In this document: positions 1 to 9,011 of the stretch, piece by piece | Position numbering within the stretch: the first letter of the stretch is position 1 | Layout of the letters: each line of letters starts with the position of its first letter | Assembly: GCF_023503965.1 (NCBI RefSeq) | Contig: NZ_CP097298.1 | Coordinates: 2,373,001-2,437,000 of the forward strand | DNA: 64,000 nucleotides | Direction: 5' to 3' | From: Brevundimonas albigilva | GTDB taxonomy: Bacteria; Pseudomonadota; Alphaproteobacteria; Caulobacterales; Caulobacteraceae | Made by a program: the position numbers and the translations under genes | Notes under the pieces: generated by a model | What the model saw: only the letters and a program-made list of their open reading frames with translations | Database searches by the model: none | What the model was told of the DNA's origin: nothing

Positions 1-768
1 GGGGAAACGCAGCTGGAACAGCACCGTGTCCTCGACCTGGGCGAAGCGCGGATCGGTGCGGTCGGTCGTGTCGACCGCGCTGACCAGCACGGGCTCCTCG
101 CCGGTCAGATACCGCGCCGCCTGCAGGCTGTAGATGCCGATGTCCATCATCGAGCCGCCCCCCGCCAGGGCGCGGTCCAGCCGCCACTGGTTCGGGCGGA
201 TGTCGAAGCCGTGCTCGGCGGCGACCACCCGGGCGGCGCCGATCTCGCCTGCGCGGACGATGCGGATGGCCTCGCGGTTCGTGGCTTCGAACCGGCTGCG
301 ATAGCCGATCATCAGCTTGCGGCCGGCGGCCCGGCACGCGGCGACCATCTCCTGGGCCTCGGCCGCCGTATTGGCCATCGGCTTTTCGCACATCACATGC
401 TTTCCCGCGGCGGCCGCGCGAAGCGTGAACTCGTGATGCAGGCCGTTGGGCAGGATGACATAGACGATGTCTATGTCCGGATTGTCCTTGATCGCGTCGA
501 ACGACCGATAGTCGTAGAGGTTCTTCTCCGGGACGCCGTATCGGGCCGCGTACCGCCGGGCCTTTTCCGGCGATCCGCTGACCAGGGCGGTCAGGCGGGA
601 AGCGCGACATTCGGCGAACCGAGGCAGGATGACGTCGGCGTAGCCGCCCAGTCCCACAATGGCGTAGCCCAGCTTTCGCTCGGTGTCGGCGCGCGCGGTC
701 AGGGCGGGAAACAGAGCGGCGGCGGCCCCCAGCATCATCGCGGCGCGGCGGTCGTATTGATCGAACAT
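1..768 (-). CDS. Gfo/Idh/MocA-family oxidoreductase, exported, glucose-fructose oxidoreductase-like (3' end outside window)
   Basis: A complete N-terminus and 256 codons are visible; the gene runs off the left edge. The start is the ATG at 768. Residues 1-27 look like an export signal (an RR pair then a hydrophobic stretch ending in ARA). The Rossmann glycine motif VGLGGY follows near residue 39, and the family's EKP motif (CEKPMAN) lies near residue 128. Members use a tightly bound or free NAD(P) to oxidise or interconvert sugars, and exported ones often resemble Zymomonas GFOR. It lies 40 bp downstream of the fucosidase gene on the same strand, so it is probably the last member of the hemicellulose operon and acts on a released sugar. 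The substrate cannot be read from the sequence. Confidence 0.85.
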   Translation of the reverse strand, partial: MFDQYDRRAAMMLGAAAALFPALTARADTERKLGYAIVGLGGYADVILPRFAECRASRLTALVSGSPEKARRYAARYGVPEKNLYDYRSFDAIKDNPDIDIVYVILPNGLHHEFTLRAAAAGKHVMCEKPMANTAAEAQEMVAACRAAGRKLMIGYRSRFEATNREAIRIVRAGEIGAARVVAAEHGFDIRPNQWRLDRALAGGGSMMDIGIYSLQAARYLTGEEPVLVSAVDTTDRTDPRFAQVEDTVLFQLRFP

Positions 769-808
769 GGCGTCCTCCCCTCCAGGCTGCCCCGTGCGGG
801 GCCTCGCT

Positions 809-2427
809 TCAAACCAGGCCGGCGCCCTGCAGTCTGATCGCCGGCGCGGTCGTCACGGGGCGTTCCGAAGGAAGGGACACGACCAAGCCGGCCTCGGTCT
901 GTCGGAAACCAAGCGTCCCGCCGCCCAGAAGTTCCACGGCCTCGACGCGACCCGCCTGGGGCTTCAGCGCATCGATGACCATGCGGCCGTCCTCAGGCCA
1001 GTCCAGGGCGAAGGCGTAGAGGGTCCGGCCCTTGGTCGTGAAGCGGATGTCCCGGCCGGTCCAGGGGCGGGCGTCGCCTTCGCCGTGCATGCCGCCGACC
1101 ACCGTGGTCGGGCCTTCGCCATAGGTGCGCCAGGGCCGGGTGTCGAAGATCGCCTCGCCGTTGACCTTCATCCAGGCGGCGATATCGGTCAGGATCTGGC
1201 GCTCGTCGCTGTCGATCGAGCCGTCGCCCCGCTGGGGGATGTTCAGCATCAGATTGCCGTTCTTGGACACCACGTCGACCAGACGCTGGATCACGCTGTG
1301 GGCCGGGACGTAGTAGTGGCGGGTGAAGCGGGCGCGGTTGTAGTGCCAGTCGCCGATGCAGGTGTCGGTCTGCCACGGCTCGGGCTTCAGGCCGTCCGAA
1401 AAGCCGCGTTCGACGGTCTCGACGATCCCCTTGCGCTGGCGCTCGTCCAGTCGTTTGCCGTTCACCACCGGCAGTTCGCCGCGCCATTGCAGGGAGGCGT
1501 TGTAATACTCCGCCACGGCCTCCAGCCCATGGCGTCCCAGCGGCAGGCCGTAGTTGTCGAAATAGACCATGTCTGGCCGGTATTTGGTGATCAGGTCGCG
1601 CTGACGCGCCACCCACGACCCACGAAGGCCGGATTGTTCGGGGGCGGGGTCTCGATCCACTGGCCGTCGCGCGCGTCGTGCCAGGCGTTCATCTCGGCGA
1701 TGGAGTCGATGCCCTCGGGCGGGGCGAAACTGGGGCCGGTATAGAGTTCCTGCGGATCCAGCCCGTCCCACCATTTGCCGGCGCCGTCGGCCCGGGTCAG
1801 GCGCGCGGCGTCGTAGCGGACGCCCTTCATCGGTCCCTCGGCGTCATAGCCATAGGCCGTCTGCCACCAGTGCCAGGCGTGGGCGGCGTGGTTGGAGACG
1901 GCGAAGCGCAGGCCCCGCGCCCGCACCGCCTTTTCCCAGGTTCCGACGATGTCGCGCCTGGGCCCGACCCGCATGCTGTTCCAGCTGTGATGGGCGCTGT
2001 CGAACAGGTCCAGATTGTCGTGGTGGTTGGCCATCGACATGATGTAGCGGGCGCCCGCCGCCTGATAGAGGTCCAGCAGGCCCTCGGGATCCCACTTGTC
2101 GCCCTTCCACCGGTCGATCAACTCCATGAAGCCGAACCGGCTGGGATGGCCGTAGGCGGCGACGTGATGGTCGTAGAAGGGATTGCCCTGGATATACATC
2201 TGGCGGCCGTACCAGTCGCCGAATTCCGGCACGCACTGGGGGCCCCAATGAGACCAGATGCCGAACTTGGCGTCGCGGAACCAGTCCGGCGTCCTGTAGC
2301 CGTCGATCAGACTGTCCCAGGTCGGCTTGAACGGTCCGTCCGCGACTCCGTTGGGCGTCGTGGCGCACGCCCCCAGCATCGAAGCCGAGGCGCCGGCGCC
2401 CAGAAGGCCGCGTCGGGACAGGGTCAT
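809..2427 (-). CDS. alpha-L-fucosidase, GH29, lipoprotein; one frameshift near 1620
   Basis: Removes alpha-linked L-fucose, for example from xyloglucan side chains. The N-terminus has an RR pair and a lipobox-like LGAC at about residues 17-20, so the mature protein is probably a lipid-anchored periplasmic or outer-membrane enzyme. GH29 features include the early SHWGPQCVPEFGDWYGR segment and a YFDNYG motif holding the probable nucleophile Asp. The frame breaks at the C run 1619-1621. The upstream frame ends shortly afterwards, and the family sequence continues in another frame with WVARQRDLITKYRPD. Adding one base restores about 539 residues. The start ATG at 2427 overlaps the GH74 stop as ATGA, so the two are translationally coupled. 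A sequencing error is more likely than a real pseudogene. Confidence 0.85.
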
Positions 2428-4689
2428 GCCGGTTCTCCATAGACGACGCCGCGCCCGTCGGTAGCCACATAGACGCGGCCGAAGACGCGGGGATCGCCCG
2501 CGATGGCGCGATAGCGGCGCCCGTACTCATGATGGTCGTCGTTGACGCGGATCCACGACCGGCCCCGGTCGTCGGACCGGAAGACCCCGCGAACCTGCCC
2601 CTTCACCCCTATGGCGAACAGGGCGGGGTAGGTCGAGCCTGCGGGCGGCTTGCCGAAGTCCAGCATCTGAACGGTCAGCCCGCCGTCGATCCGCTCGAAC
2701 CTCTGGCCGCCGTCGCGGCTGTGGTAGAGGCCGGACTGCGACACGAACCACAGGTCCCCGTCGTGTCCCGGCGTCGCCTTCAGCGGGAAGGCCTGTTCCC
2801 GCCAGGTCGGCCGGTCGCCCGAAACGTCGGGCAGGCCGACCGATCGCACCGGCGCGAAACGGCGCGCGCCGTCCACGCTGACGAACCAGCCGCCGCCCTG
2901 GAAATCGAGGGCGTAGAAGAGGCCGGCGTCCTTCCGGTCCGCCACCGGCCGCAAGAGCAGGGGCAGGTCGGCGCAGGGGCGCCAGGTCGCGCCGCGATCC
3001 GAGGACCAGACCGTCTGGGGCGTCGACAGCACGAAGGTCGATCCGTCCGCCGATACGGTGATCGGCGCGTCGCGATACAGGTCCATGCGGGGATTGTCGG
3101 CCGGGACGGGCGTCGCGCCCGACGCCGGGCGCGGCCGGCCCAGCGGTTTCCAGCTTCTGCCCGCATCCTCGGACCAGGCGAGGGTCGAACCGTCATGACC
3201 GCCCGAGCCGACGCCCTCGTGCGGCGTGCCGCTGCGCACCACCACGGCGGGGGCCGCTCCGGCGTAGTCGATCTGATTGGTGTTGCCGAAGACCGGGGTC
3301 GTGAACTGCAGGCGCGGCGACCGGTCCAGATCCTCGTGCGCGAAGCCGGAGATGTCGCCGAAGCCGGTCAGAAGCTGCGGCCCCTCGGGCGGACTGACCA
3401 GGGTGATGACCGCCGTCTGTTCGATCCCCTCGACCCAGGGGGTCCAGTCGGTCGGCTTGCGGTCGTCGACGGCCGACAGGTTGCGAGTCTCATAGACGGT
3501 GGCGCCGGTCGCATAGACCAGTCGGTCGCTGTCGAAAGGATCCAGCGCCAGGGCCGCGATCCACCAGCCGAAGTCCGGCCTGTCATTGCCCCAGTTCAGA
3601 TAGGGGGTGGCGCTGACGTCGTGGCGCGCGTCCTCGCGCAGGCTTTTCCAGCTTCGCCCGTCGTCGGTGCTGCGCCAGATGGTGTCGCCGGGCCGCCACC
3701 GGTTCAGGGTCGAGACCATGACGACGCCGGGGCGTTTCCGGTCCAGCGCCACCCCCATGAAGCCGCCCAGCGGACGCGGCGGCGTGATGTCGCGCCAGCC
3801 GCCGGTGTTCGTATCCAATCGCCAGACCGCGCCGTCGGTCACCCCGTTCGGGCCAATGCCCAAGGTGCAGGTGACATACAGCACACCCCGGCCGTCGATC
3901 TCGGCCTTCGCCGCCGACAGGTCCGCGCGCGGTCCGCCTTCGACCGGCCGCCAGGTCCGGCCCGCGTCGTCGGAACGGTAGAGGGCGTGGGCGTGCGGAT
4001 CGGCGACGCCGACGAACAGGGTCTTGGACGCCTGCCCCTCCGCGCCGCTGCGGGGGTCGAAGACGACGAAGCTCAGACCGCCGTGCGTCTCGCGTCCGGT
4101 CGGCGGACCCAGTCCCTTCAGCGGGAACGAACGACTCGACCCTGGCCCAGCTCGCGCCGCCGTCGGTCGAGCGCTGCAGGCCGTCGTGGCGCGAGCCGAA
4201 GTAGAGGATGCGGTTGTCGTTCGGATCGACGGCCAGGCGCTCGCCCAGACCGCGTCCGTCCTCGTTGCCTCCCATGCGGAACGGCACCTCGGTGCGCATC
4301 CAGGTCGCGCCGCGGTCGGTCGAGCGCAGCATGGCGCCCGGATCGCCCCGATGAACCCCGACCGCCATATGGACGACGTCGGCGTCGACCGGGTCGGCGG
4401 CGATGCTCTCGACGCCGAAGTCGCTGGAGAGGGGGCTGGAATCCTGCAACGGCAGCCAGCGCGCCAGGGCGGCGTCGAACCGATAGGCGCCGCCCATGTC
4501 CGAGCGGGCATAGGCCAGGCCCTGTTCCACGGGACTGAAGACGATGCCGGGGATGAAGCCGCCCGCCCCCACCTTCACATTGCGCCAATGATAGGCCGGT
4601 TCGGCCGCCGCCGCCGGGCGGGTCATCGCCAGGCCGCCGACGCCCAGGGCTGCGATGCCGGCTGCGCGTCGGGTCAATCCTGTGGTCAT
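2424..4689 (-). CDS. GH74 xyloglucanase-type glycoside hydrolase; frameshift near 4125-4134
   Basis: A secreted beta-propeller enzyme of the GH74 type (endo-xyloglucanase or oligoxyloglucan cellobiohydrolase). The diagnostic N-terminal motif is present (YHWRNVKVGAGGFIPGI, then YARSDMGGAYR), followed by many Asp-box/BNR-like repeats such as STDRGATW, STDGGASW and SDDAGRTW. The start is the ATG at 4689, preceded by AAGGGGAG at good spacing; an upstream in-frame ATG at 4752 lies in the operator and is less likely. A twin-arginine signal (TRRAAG) precedes an AAAAEP cleavage region. The frame breaks at a GAAC tandem duplication at 4125-4134: removing four bases, or one, joins ARVESF to PLKGLGPP. 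Restored length is about 754 residues. It is the first gene of the minus-strand hydrolase operon. Confidence 0.85.
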
Positions 4690-4736
4690 GCCGCCGTCTC
4701 CCCTTGGTCGTCGGGGCGTCTGCCGGCCCCTTTTTC

Positions 4737-4750
4737 TGTTAGCGCTACCC
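4737..4750. promoter_or_regulatory. LacI-family-type operator (TGTTAGCGCTACCC)
   Basis: The centre TAGCGCTA is a perfect palindrome with partly symmetric flanks, the form expected for LacI/GalR-family sugar repressors. It sits 48 bp upstream of the GH74 start and inside the divergent region shared with the GH3 gene, so one repressor could control both operons. No LacI-family gene lies in the window, so the regulator is inferred. Confidence 0.65.
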
Positions 4751-4774
4751 ATGACAGGTTGACATCATTGTCAT
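4751..4774. promoter_or_regulatory. nested dyad with a TTGACA box between the divergent hydrolase operons
   Basis: ATGACA (4751-4756) pairs with TGTCAT (4769-4774). Inside it TGACA (4760-4764) pairs with TGTCA (4769-4773) across TCAT. TTGACA at 4759-4764 is a perfect -35 on the plus strand; with a 17-bp spacer the -10 candidate is the weak TCAAGT at 4782-4787. The element abuts the LacI-type operator, so it may be part of the GH3 promoter or a second operator. Function is inferred. Confidence 0.4.
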
Positions 4775-4904
4775 AGGTGCATCAAGTTGCGCTGGTAAAA
4801 ATCGACGTCGGTCAACGGCGCGCCGGGAGCGAAGCGTCCTTGTTTGCGGATTCCGCCGTTTCCGGCGCGCCTTGGCGCTGATCTTTTGCAACCCTGAGCA
4901 ACTT

Positions 4905-4936
4905 CCGGTGCGGTCGGTGGGCCGCACCGGGTTTTT
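4905..4936 (+). terminator. terminator-like hairpin in the leader of the GH3 gene
   Basis: A 9-bp perfect stem, CCGGTGCGG (4905-4913) and CCGCACCGG (4922-4930), has an 8-nt loop and is followed by GTTTTT. It has the form of a rho-independent terminator but lies only 40 bp before the GH3 start and downstream of the operator. It could end a short leader transcript (attenuation) or block stray transcription from upstream. Confidence 0.55.
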
Positions 4937-4976
4937 CCGCGGCAAATCACTCGCCTGACGACTGGACGGACCCGAC

Positions 4977-7529
4977 ATGACCCCGCGTTTCCTGAACCTC
5001 CGCCGCAGCGCCGCCTCGGTCCTGGCGCTGGGTTTCGCCCTGAGCGTCGGCGCCTGCGCGACCCCGGGGACCTTGCGTCCGACCCCGATCACCTATGTGA
5101 AGCCCGCCGACAGCCTCGTCACGGACGTCAGCCGCGCCCATCCGGACCTGTGGCCACATGCCGCATCCCCGACGGCCATGAGCGATGCGGCGACCGAGGC
5201 CTTCGTCACCGAACTGATGAGCAGGATGACGCTGGAGGAGAAGGTCGGCCAGACGATCCAGGCCGACATCGCCTCGATCACGCCGGAGGACCTGCTGACC
5301 TATCCGCTGGGCTCGATCCTGGCAGGCGGCAACTCCTCGCCGGGCGGGGACGAGCGCGCCTCGGCGCAGGCTTGGGTCGAACTGGCCCAGGCCTTCCGGG
5401 CCGCGGCGGCCCAGCGTGCGGGGGCGAAGATCCCGCTGATCTACGGCATCGACGCGGTCCACGGTCACAACAACATCGTCGGCGCGACGCTGTTTCCGCA
5501 CAACATCGGCCTGGGGGCGGCGCGCGACCCGGACCTGATCCGCCGCATCGGCGAGGCGACCGCGCTGGAAGTGGCCGTCACCGGCGCCGACTGGACCTTC
5601 GGCCCGACGCTGGCCGTGCCGCAGGACGACCGCTGGGGCCGCGCCTACGAAGGCTATGCCGAGAACCCCGAAGTGGCCCGCAGCTACGCCGGGCCGATGA
5701 CCCTGGGGCTGCAGGGCGAGTTGTCCGCCGATCATCCGCTGGCGTCCGGCCACATCGCCGGGTCGGCCAAGCACTTCCTGGCCGACGGCGGCACCACGGG
5801 CGGCAAGGACCAGGGCGACTTCGCCGGGACCGAGCGCGAACTGATCGACGTGCACCTGTCGGGCTATCCGCAGGCGATCGACGCGGGCGTGCTGTCGATC
5901 ATGGCCAGCTTCTCCAGCTGGAACGGGGTCAAGCATTCGGGCAACGAGACCATCCTGACGGACGTGCTGCGCGGGCCGCTGGGCTTCGACGGCTTCGTGG
6001 TGTCGGACTGGAACGCCCACGGCCAGCTGCCGGGCTGTTCCAACGAGAGCTGCGCCCTGGCCTTCAACGCCGGCATCGACATGTTCATGGCGCCCGACAG
6101 CTGGAAGCCGCTCTACGAGAACACCCTGGCCCAGGCGCGTTCGGGCGAGATCCCGATGGCGCGTCTGGACGAGGCGGTGCGCCGCATCCTGCGGGTCAAG
6201 GTCAAGACCGGCCTGTTCCAGGACGCCCGGCCGGTCGAGGGGCGTCTGGAGGAGCTGGGCTCGCCGGCGCACCGGGCCCTGGCGCGCGAGGCGGTGCGCA
6301 AGTCGCTGGTGCTGCTGAAGAACGAGGGGGTGCTGCCGATCCGGTCGAACGCGCGGGTGCTGGTGGCCGGAACGGCCGCCGACGACATCGGCCAGGCCTC
6401 GGGCGGCTGGACGCTGACGTGGCAGGGGACGGGCAACAGCAACGCCGACTTCCCCAACGGCCAGTCGATCTGGAGCGGCGTCGAGGAGGCGGTGAGGGCC
6501 GGCGGCGGCGCGGCGACGCTGAGCGCCGACGGCGCCTACAGCCAGAAGCCCGACGTCGCCATCGTCGTGTTCGGCGAGACGCCCTATGCCGAGTTCCAGG
6601 GCGACGTGGACACGCTGGACTTCCTGCCGAGCGAACCGCTGGAGACGCTGAGGCGGCTGAAGGCGGCGGGGATCCCCACCGTCTCGGTCTTCCTGTCGGG
6701 CCGACCGATGTGGACCAATCCGGAGATCAACGCCTCGGACGCCTTCGTCGCCGCCTGGCTGCCGGGCACCGAGGGCGGCGGCGTCGCCGATGTCCTGATC
6801 GGCGATGCGGCGGGCAAGGCGCGCCACGACTTCCACGGCAAGCTGTCGTTCAGCTGGCCCAAGGACGCCAGGGGCGAACCGCTGAACGTAGGCCAGCCGG
6901 GCTACGACCCCCAGTTCGCCTATGGCTATGGGCTGAGCTACGCCCGGCCGGGACGGGTCGGGACGTTGTCGGAGGAGAGCGGGGTCACCGGCGAGGTCGG
7001 CAGCATCGACCGCTATTTCGTCGATGGTCGTTTCGTCGCGCCCTGGTCGCTGATGCTGCGCGACGCGGGCGGGGAGTTCCGCCTGGGCGCGGAAAGCAGC
7101 GGCGCCAGCCCGCGCGCCGGGGTGACGGTGCGGTCCACCGACGGCGCCGGCCAGGAATCGGCCCGCGCCCTGACATTCGGCGCCGCCGGCGGCCATGCGC
7201 TGATCGTCGCCAGGCCCGTCGATCTGACCCGGCAGGCCAACGGCGAAATGGCCCTGACCTTCCGCTACCGCGTCGACGCCAGGCCCGACGCGGCGGTGAT
7301 GTTGACGCTGGGTTCGGGCCAGGTCGATGTCAGCGCCATCTTCCAGGCGGCGCCGCTGGGCGAATGGCGCACCCTGAAGACGCCGCTGTCCTGCCTGAAG
7401 GACGCAGGAGCCGATCTGGCCGCCGTGGATCAGCCCTGGGGCCTGCGTTCGGCCGGCGCCTTCGGCGTCACGGTCGAGGATATCCGCCTCGGTTCGGACG
7501 AGGGCGACGCCGTCTGCCCCGCCGCCTGA
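4977..7529 (+). CDS. GH3 beta-glucosidase / 1,4-beta-glucan glucohydrolase, lipoprotein
   Basis: An 850-residue exo-acting beta-glucosidase that would finish cello- or xyloglucan oligosaccharides. A signal sequence ends in a lipobox-like SVGAC at about residues 23-27, suggesting an envelope-anchored enzyme. The GH3 N-terminal (alpha/beta)8 domain includes the KH motif in SAKHFLADGG and the catalytic nucleophile Asp in GFVVSDWNAHG (about residue 342). The C-terminal alpha/beta sandwich begins near residue 440 (KSLVLLKNEGVLPI). A further region of about 180 residues after GYGLSYA looks like the extra beta-rich domain of ExoP-type GH3 enzymes. The GH5 gene follows after 24 bp, so the two probably share a transcript under the divergent LacI-type operator. 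Confidence 0.93.
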   Translation: MTPRFLNLRRSAASVLALGFALSVGACATPGTLRPTPITYVKPADSLVTDVSRAHPDLWPHAASPTAMSDAATEAFVTELMSRMTLEEKVGQTIQADIASITPEDLLTYPLGSILAGGNSSPGGDERASAQAWVELAQAFRAAAAQRAGAKIPLIYGIDAVHGHNNIVGATLFPHNIGLGAARDPDLIRRIGEATALEVAVTGADWTFGPTLAVPQDDRWGRAYEGYAENPEVARSYAGPMTLGLQGELSADHPLASGHIAGSAKHFLADGGTTGGKDQGDFAGTERELIDVHLSGYPQAIDAGVLSIMASFSSWNGVKHSGNETILTDVLRGPLGFDGFVVSDWNAHGQLPGCSNESCALAFNAGIDMFMAPDSWKPLYENTLAQARSGEIPMARLDEAVRRILRVKVKTGLFQDARPVEGRLEELGSPAHRALAREAVRKSLVLLKNEGVLPIRSNARVLVAGTAADDIGQASGGWTLTWQGTGNSNADFPNGQSIWSGVEEAVRAGGGAATLSADGAYSQKPDVAIVVFGETPYAEFQGDVDTLDFLPSEPLETLRRLKAAGIPTVSVFLSGRPMWTNPEINASDAFVAAWLPGTEGGGVADVLIGDAAGKARHDFHGKLSFSWPKDARGEPLNVGQPGYDPQFAYGYGLSYARPGRVGTLSEESGVTGEVGSIDRYFVDGRFVAPWSLMLRDAGGEFRLGAESSGASPRAGVTVRSTDGAGQESARALTFGAAGGHALIVARPVDLTRQANGEMALTFRYRVDARPDAAVMLTLGSGQVDVSAIFQAAPLGEWRTLKTPLSCLKDAGADLAAVDQPWGLRSAGAFGVTVEDIRLGSDEGDAVCPAA

Positions 7530-7553
7530 TCGTCGACGCCACAGGAGCCTCCG

Positions 7554-8906
7554 ATGAAGACGACCCCGAGCACCGGTTTCAATCTGACGCGCCGCAGCGT
7601 CCTGGCGTCCTCGGCGGCGCTGGCGCTGGCGCCGTCGGCGGTCGCCCACGCCGCCCCCGCCGCCGGGTTCGTCACGCGGGACGGAATCGCATTGAAACTG
7701 GACGGCAAGCCCTACCGGTTCGTCGGGGCGAACGCCTGGTATCTGGCCTGGCTGGGCGCCGACGCCGACTATGGGGACCAAGGTCGGCTGAGCCGCGAGC
7801 TGGACGCCCTGGCCGCGGACGGCGTGACCAATCTGCGGGTCGGCGCCTCGGCGGAGCTGTCGCCGCTGAAGAACTCGGTCCGCCCCGCCTTCCGCGATCA
7901 GACGGCGACCTACAACGAAACCCTGCTGGTCGGCCTGGACCGGACTCTGGTCGAGATGGCGAGCCGCCGGATGAAGGCGGTCCTTTACCTGACCAACTTC
8001 TGGGAGTGGTCGGGCGGGATGATGACCTATCTCTCGTGGGTCAACGGCGGCCGCTACATCAACATGAACGACCCGGCGCATCCCTGGCCGGAGTTCGCCG
8101 ACTTCAACGCCGACTTCTATCGCAGCGAAGAAGCGGTGGCGCTCTATCACGACTATGTCCGGGCCGTGGTCGGCCGCACCAATACGATCAGCGGCGTCCG
8201 CTACGCCGACGATCCGACGATCATGGCCTGGCAACTGGCCAACGAGCCGCGCGCGGGCGGCGGCCCCGAGGTCGCCCTGGGCAATCTCCCGGCCTTCTAC
8301 GCCTGGATCAACGGCACGGCGCGACTGATCAAGTCGATCGCGCCCCGGCAACTGGTCTCGACCGGCGGCGAGGGGCTGAAAGGCTCGTCCGAGCGGGCCG
8401 AGGTGGTGATCGAAAGCTGCCGCTCGCCGGACATCGACTATCTGACGGCCCATATCTGGCCGGGCAACTGGGGCTGGCTGGACCGCGAGGACATGGCCGG
8501 AACCGACGCGCGCGCGCGGGCCCTGGCGATCGACTATGTGAGCCGGCACATCGGTTTCGCCCGACAGCTGGGCAAGCCGCTGGTGATCGAGGAGTTTGGC
8601 TATCCGCGCGACGGCGACCTGTACGATCCGTCCGTGCCGACGACCCTGCGGGACGGCTTCTACGCCGACATCCATGCAGCGGTTCTGGCCGACGCCCGCG
8701 CCGGAGGCCCTCTTGTCGGCTCCAACTTCTGGGCCTGGAACGGCGAAGGCCGCACGCGCAACCCGGACTTCCGCTTCCACGACGGCGACAGCGCCTGGCT
8801 GGGCGATCCGCCGCACGAGCCCCAAGGCTGGTACGGCGTCTTCGACACGGATCTGTCGACGCGGACCCTGATACGCAAACAGGCCAGGGCCCTGTCCGAG
8901 CTCTAG
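7554..8906 (+). CDS. GH5 endo-beta-1,4-mannanase-like glycoside hydrolase
   Basis: A 450-residue exported enzyme. The N-terminus has a twin-arginine motif (LTRRSVL) and a cleavage region around AHAAPAA. The GH5 barrel shows the acid/base Glu in the LANEPR motif and the nucleophile Glu in VIEEFGYPRDG. The YRFVGANAWYL start of the domain, and a long region with several Trp residues between strands 2 and 3, resemble subfamily GH5_7 mannan endo-1,4-beta-mannosidases. Substrate is inferred from this resemblance and from the neighbours, all hemicellulose enzymes. It follows the GH3 gene by 24 bp with an AGGAG-like sequence before the ATG. No carbohydrate-binding module is obvious. Confidence 0.88.
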   Translation: MKTTPSTGFNLTRRSVLASSAALALAPSAVAHAAPAAGFVTRDGIALKLDGKPYRFVGANAWYLAWLGADADYGDQGRLSRELDALAADGVTNLRVGASAELSPLKNSVRPAFRDQTATYNETLLVGLDRTLVEMASRRMKAVLYLTNFWEWSGGMMTYLSWVNGGRYINMNDPAHPWPEFADFNADFYRSEEAVALYHDYVRAVVGRTNTISGVRYADDPTIMAWQLANEPRAGGGPEVALGNLPAFYAWINGTARLIKSIAPRQLVSTGGEGLKGSSERAEVVIESCRSPDIDYLTAHIWPGNWGWLDREDMAGTDARARALAIDYVSRHIGFARQLGKPLVIEEFGYPRDGDLYDPSVPTTLRDGFYADIHAAVLADARAGGPLVGSNFWAWNGEGRTRNPDFRFHDGDSAWLGDPPHEPQGWYGVFDTDLSTRTLIRKQARALSEL

Positions 8907-9011
8907 GCTCGCGCCCTTCCGTCGGGTCGACGATCCGAGTCTGGGGACCGCCCGGCCTGAGCCGATCGGTCGGCGGGTCCGATGGCGCTGCTGGGCCCAG
9001 GCCGGGGCGAA

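Noticed and set aside
4947..8825. Very long minus-strand open frame (about 1290 codons) across GH3 and GH5
   Set aside because: High GC suppresses stop codons. The composition is Arg/Gly/Gln/His-rich without domains, while the plus strand encodes clear enzymes.
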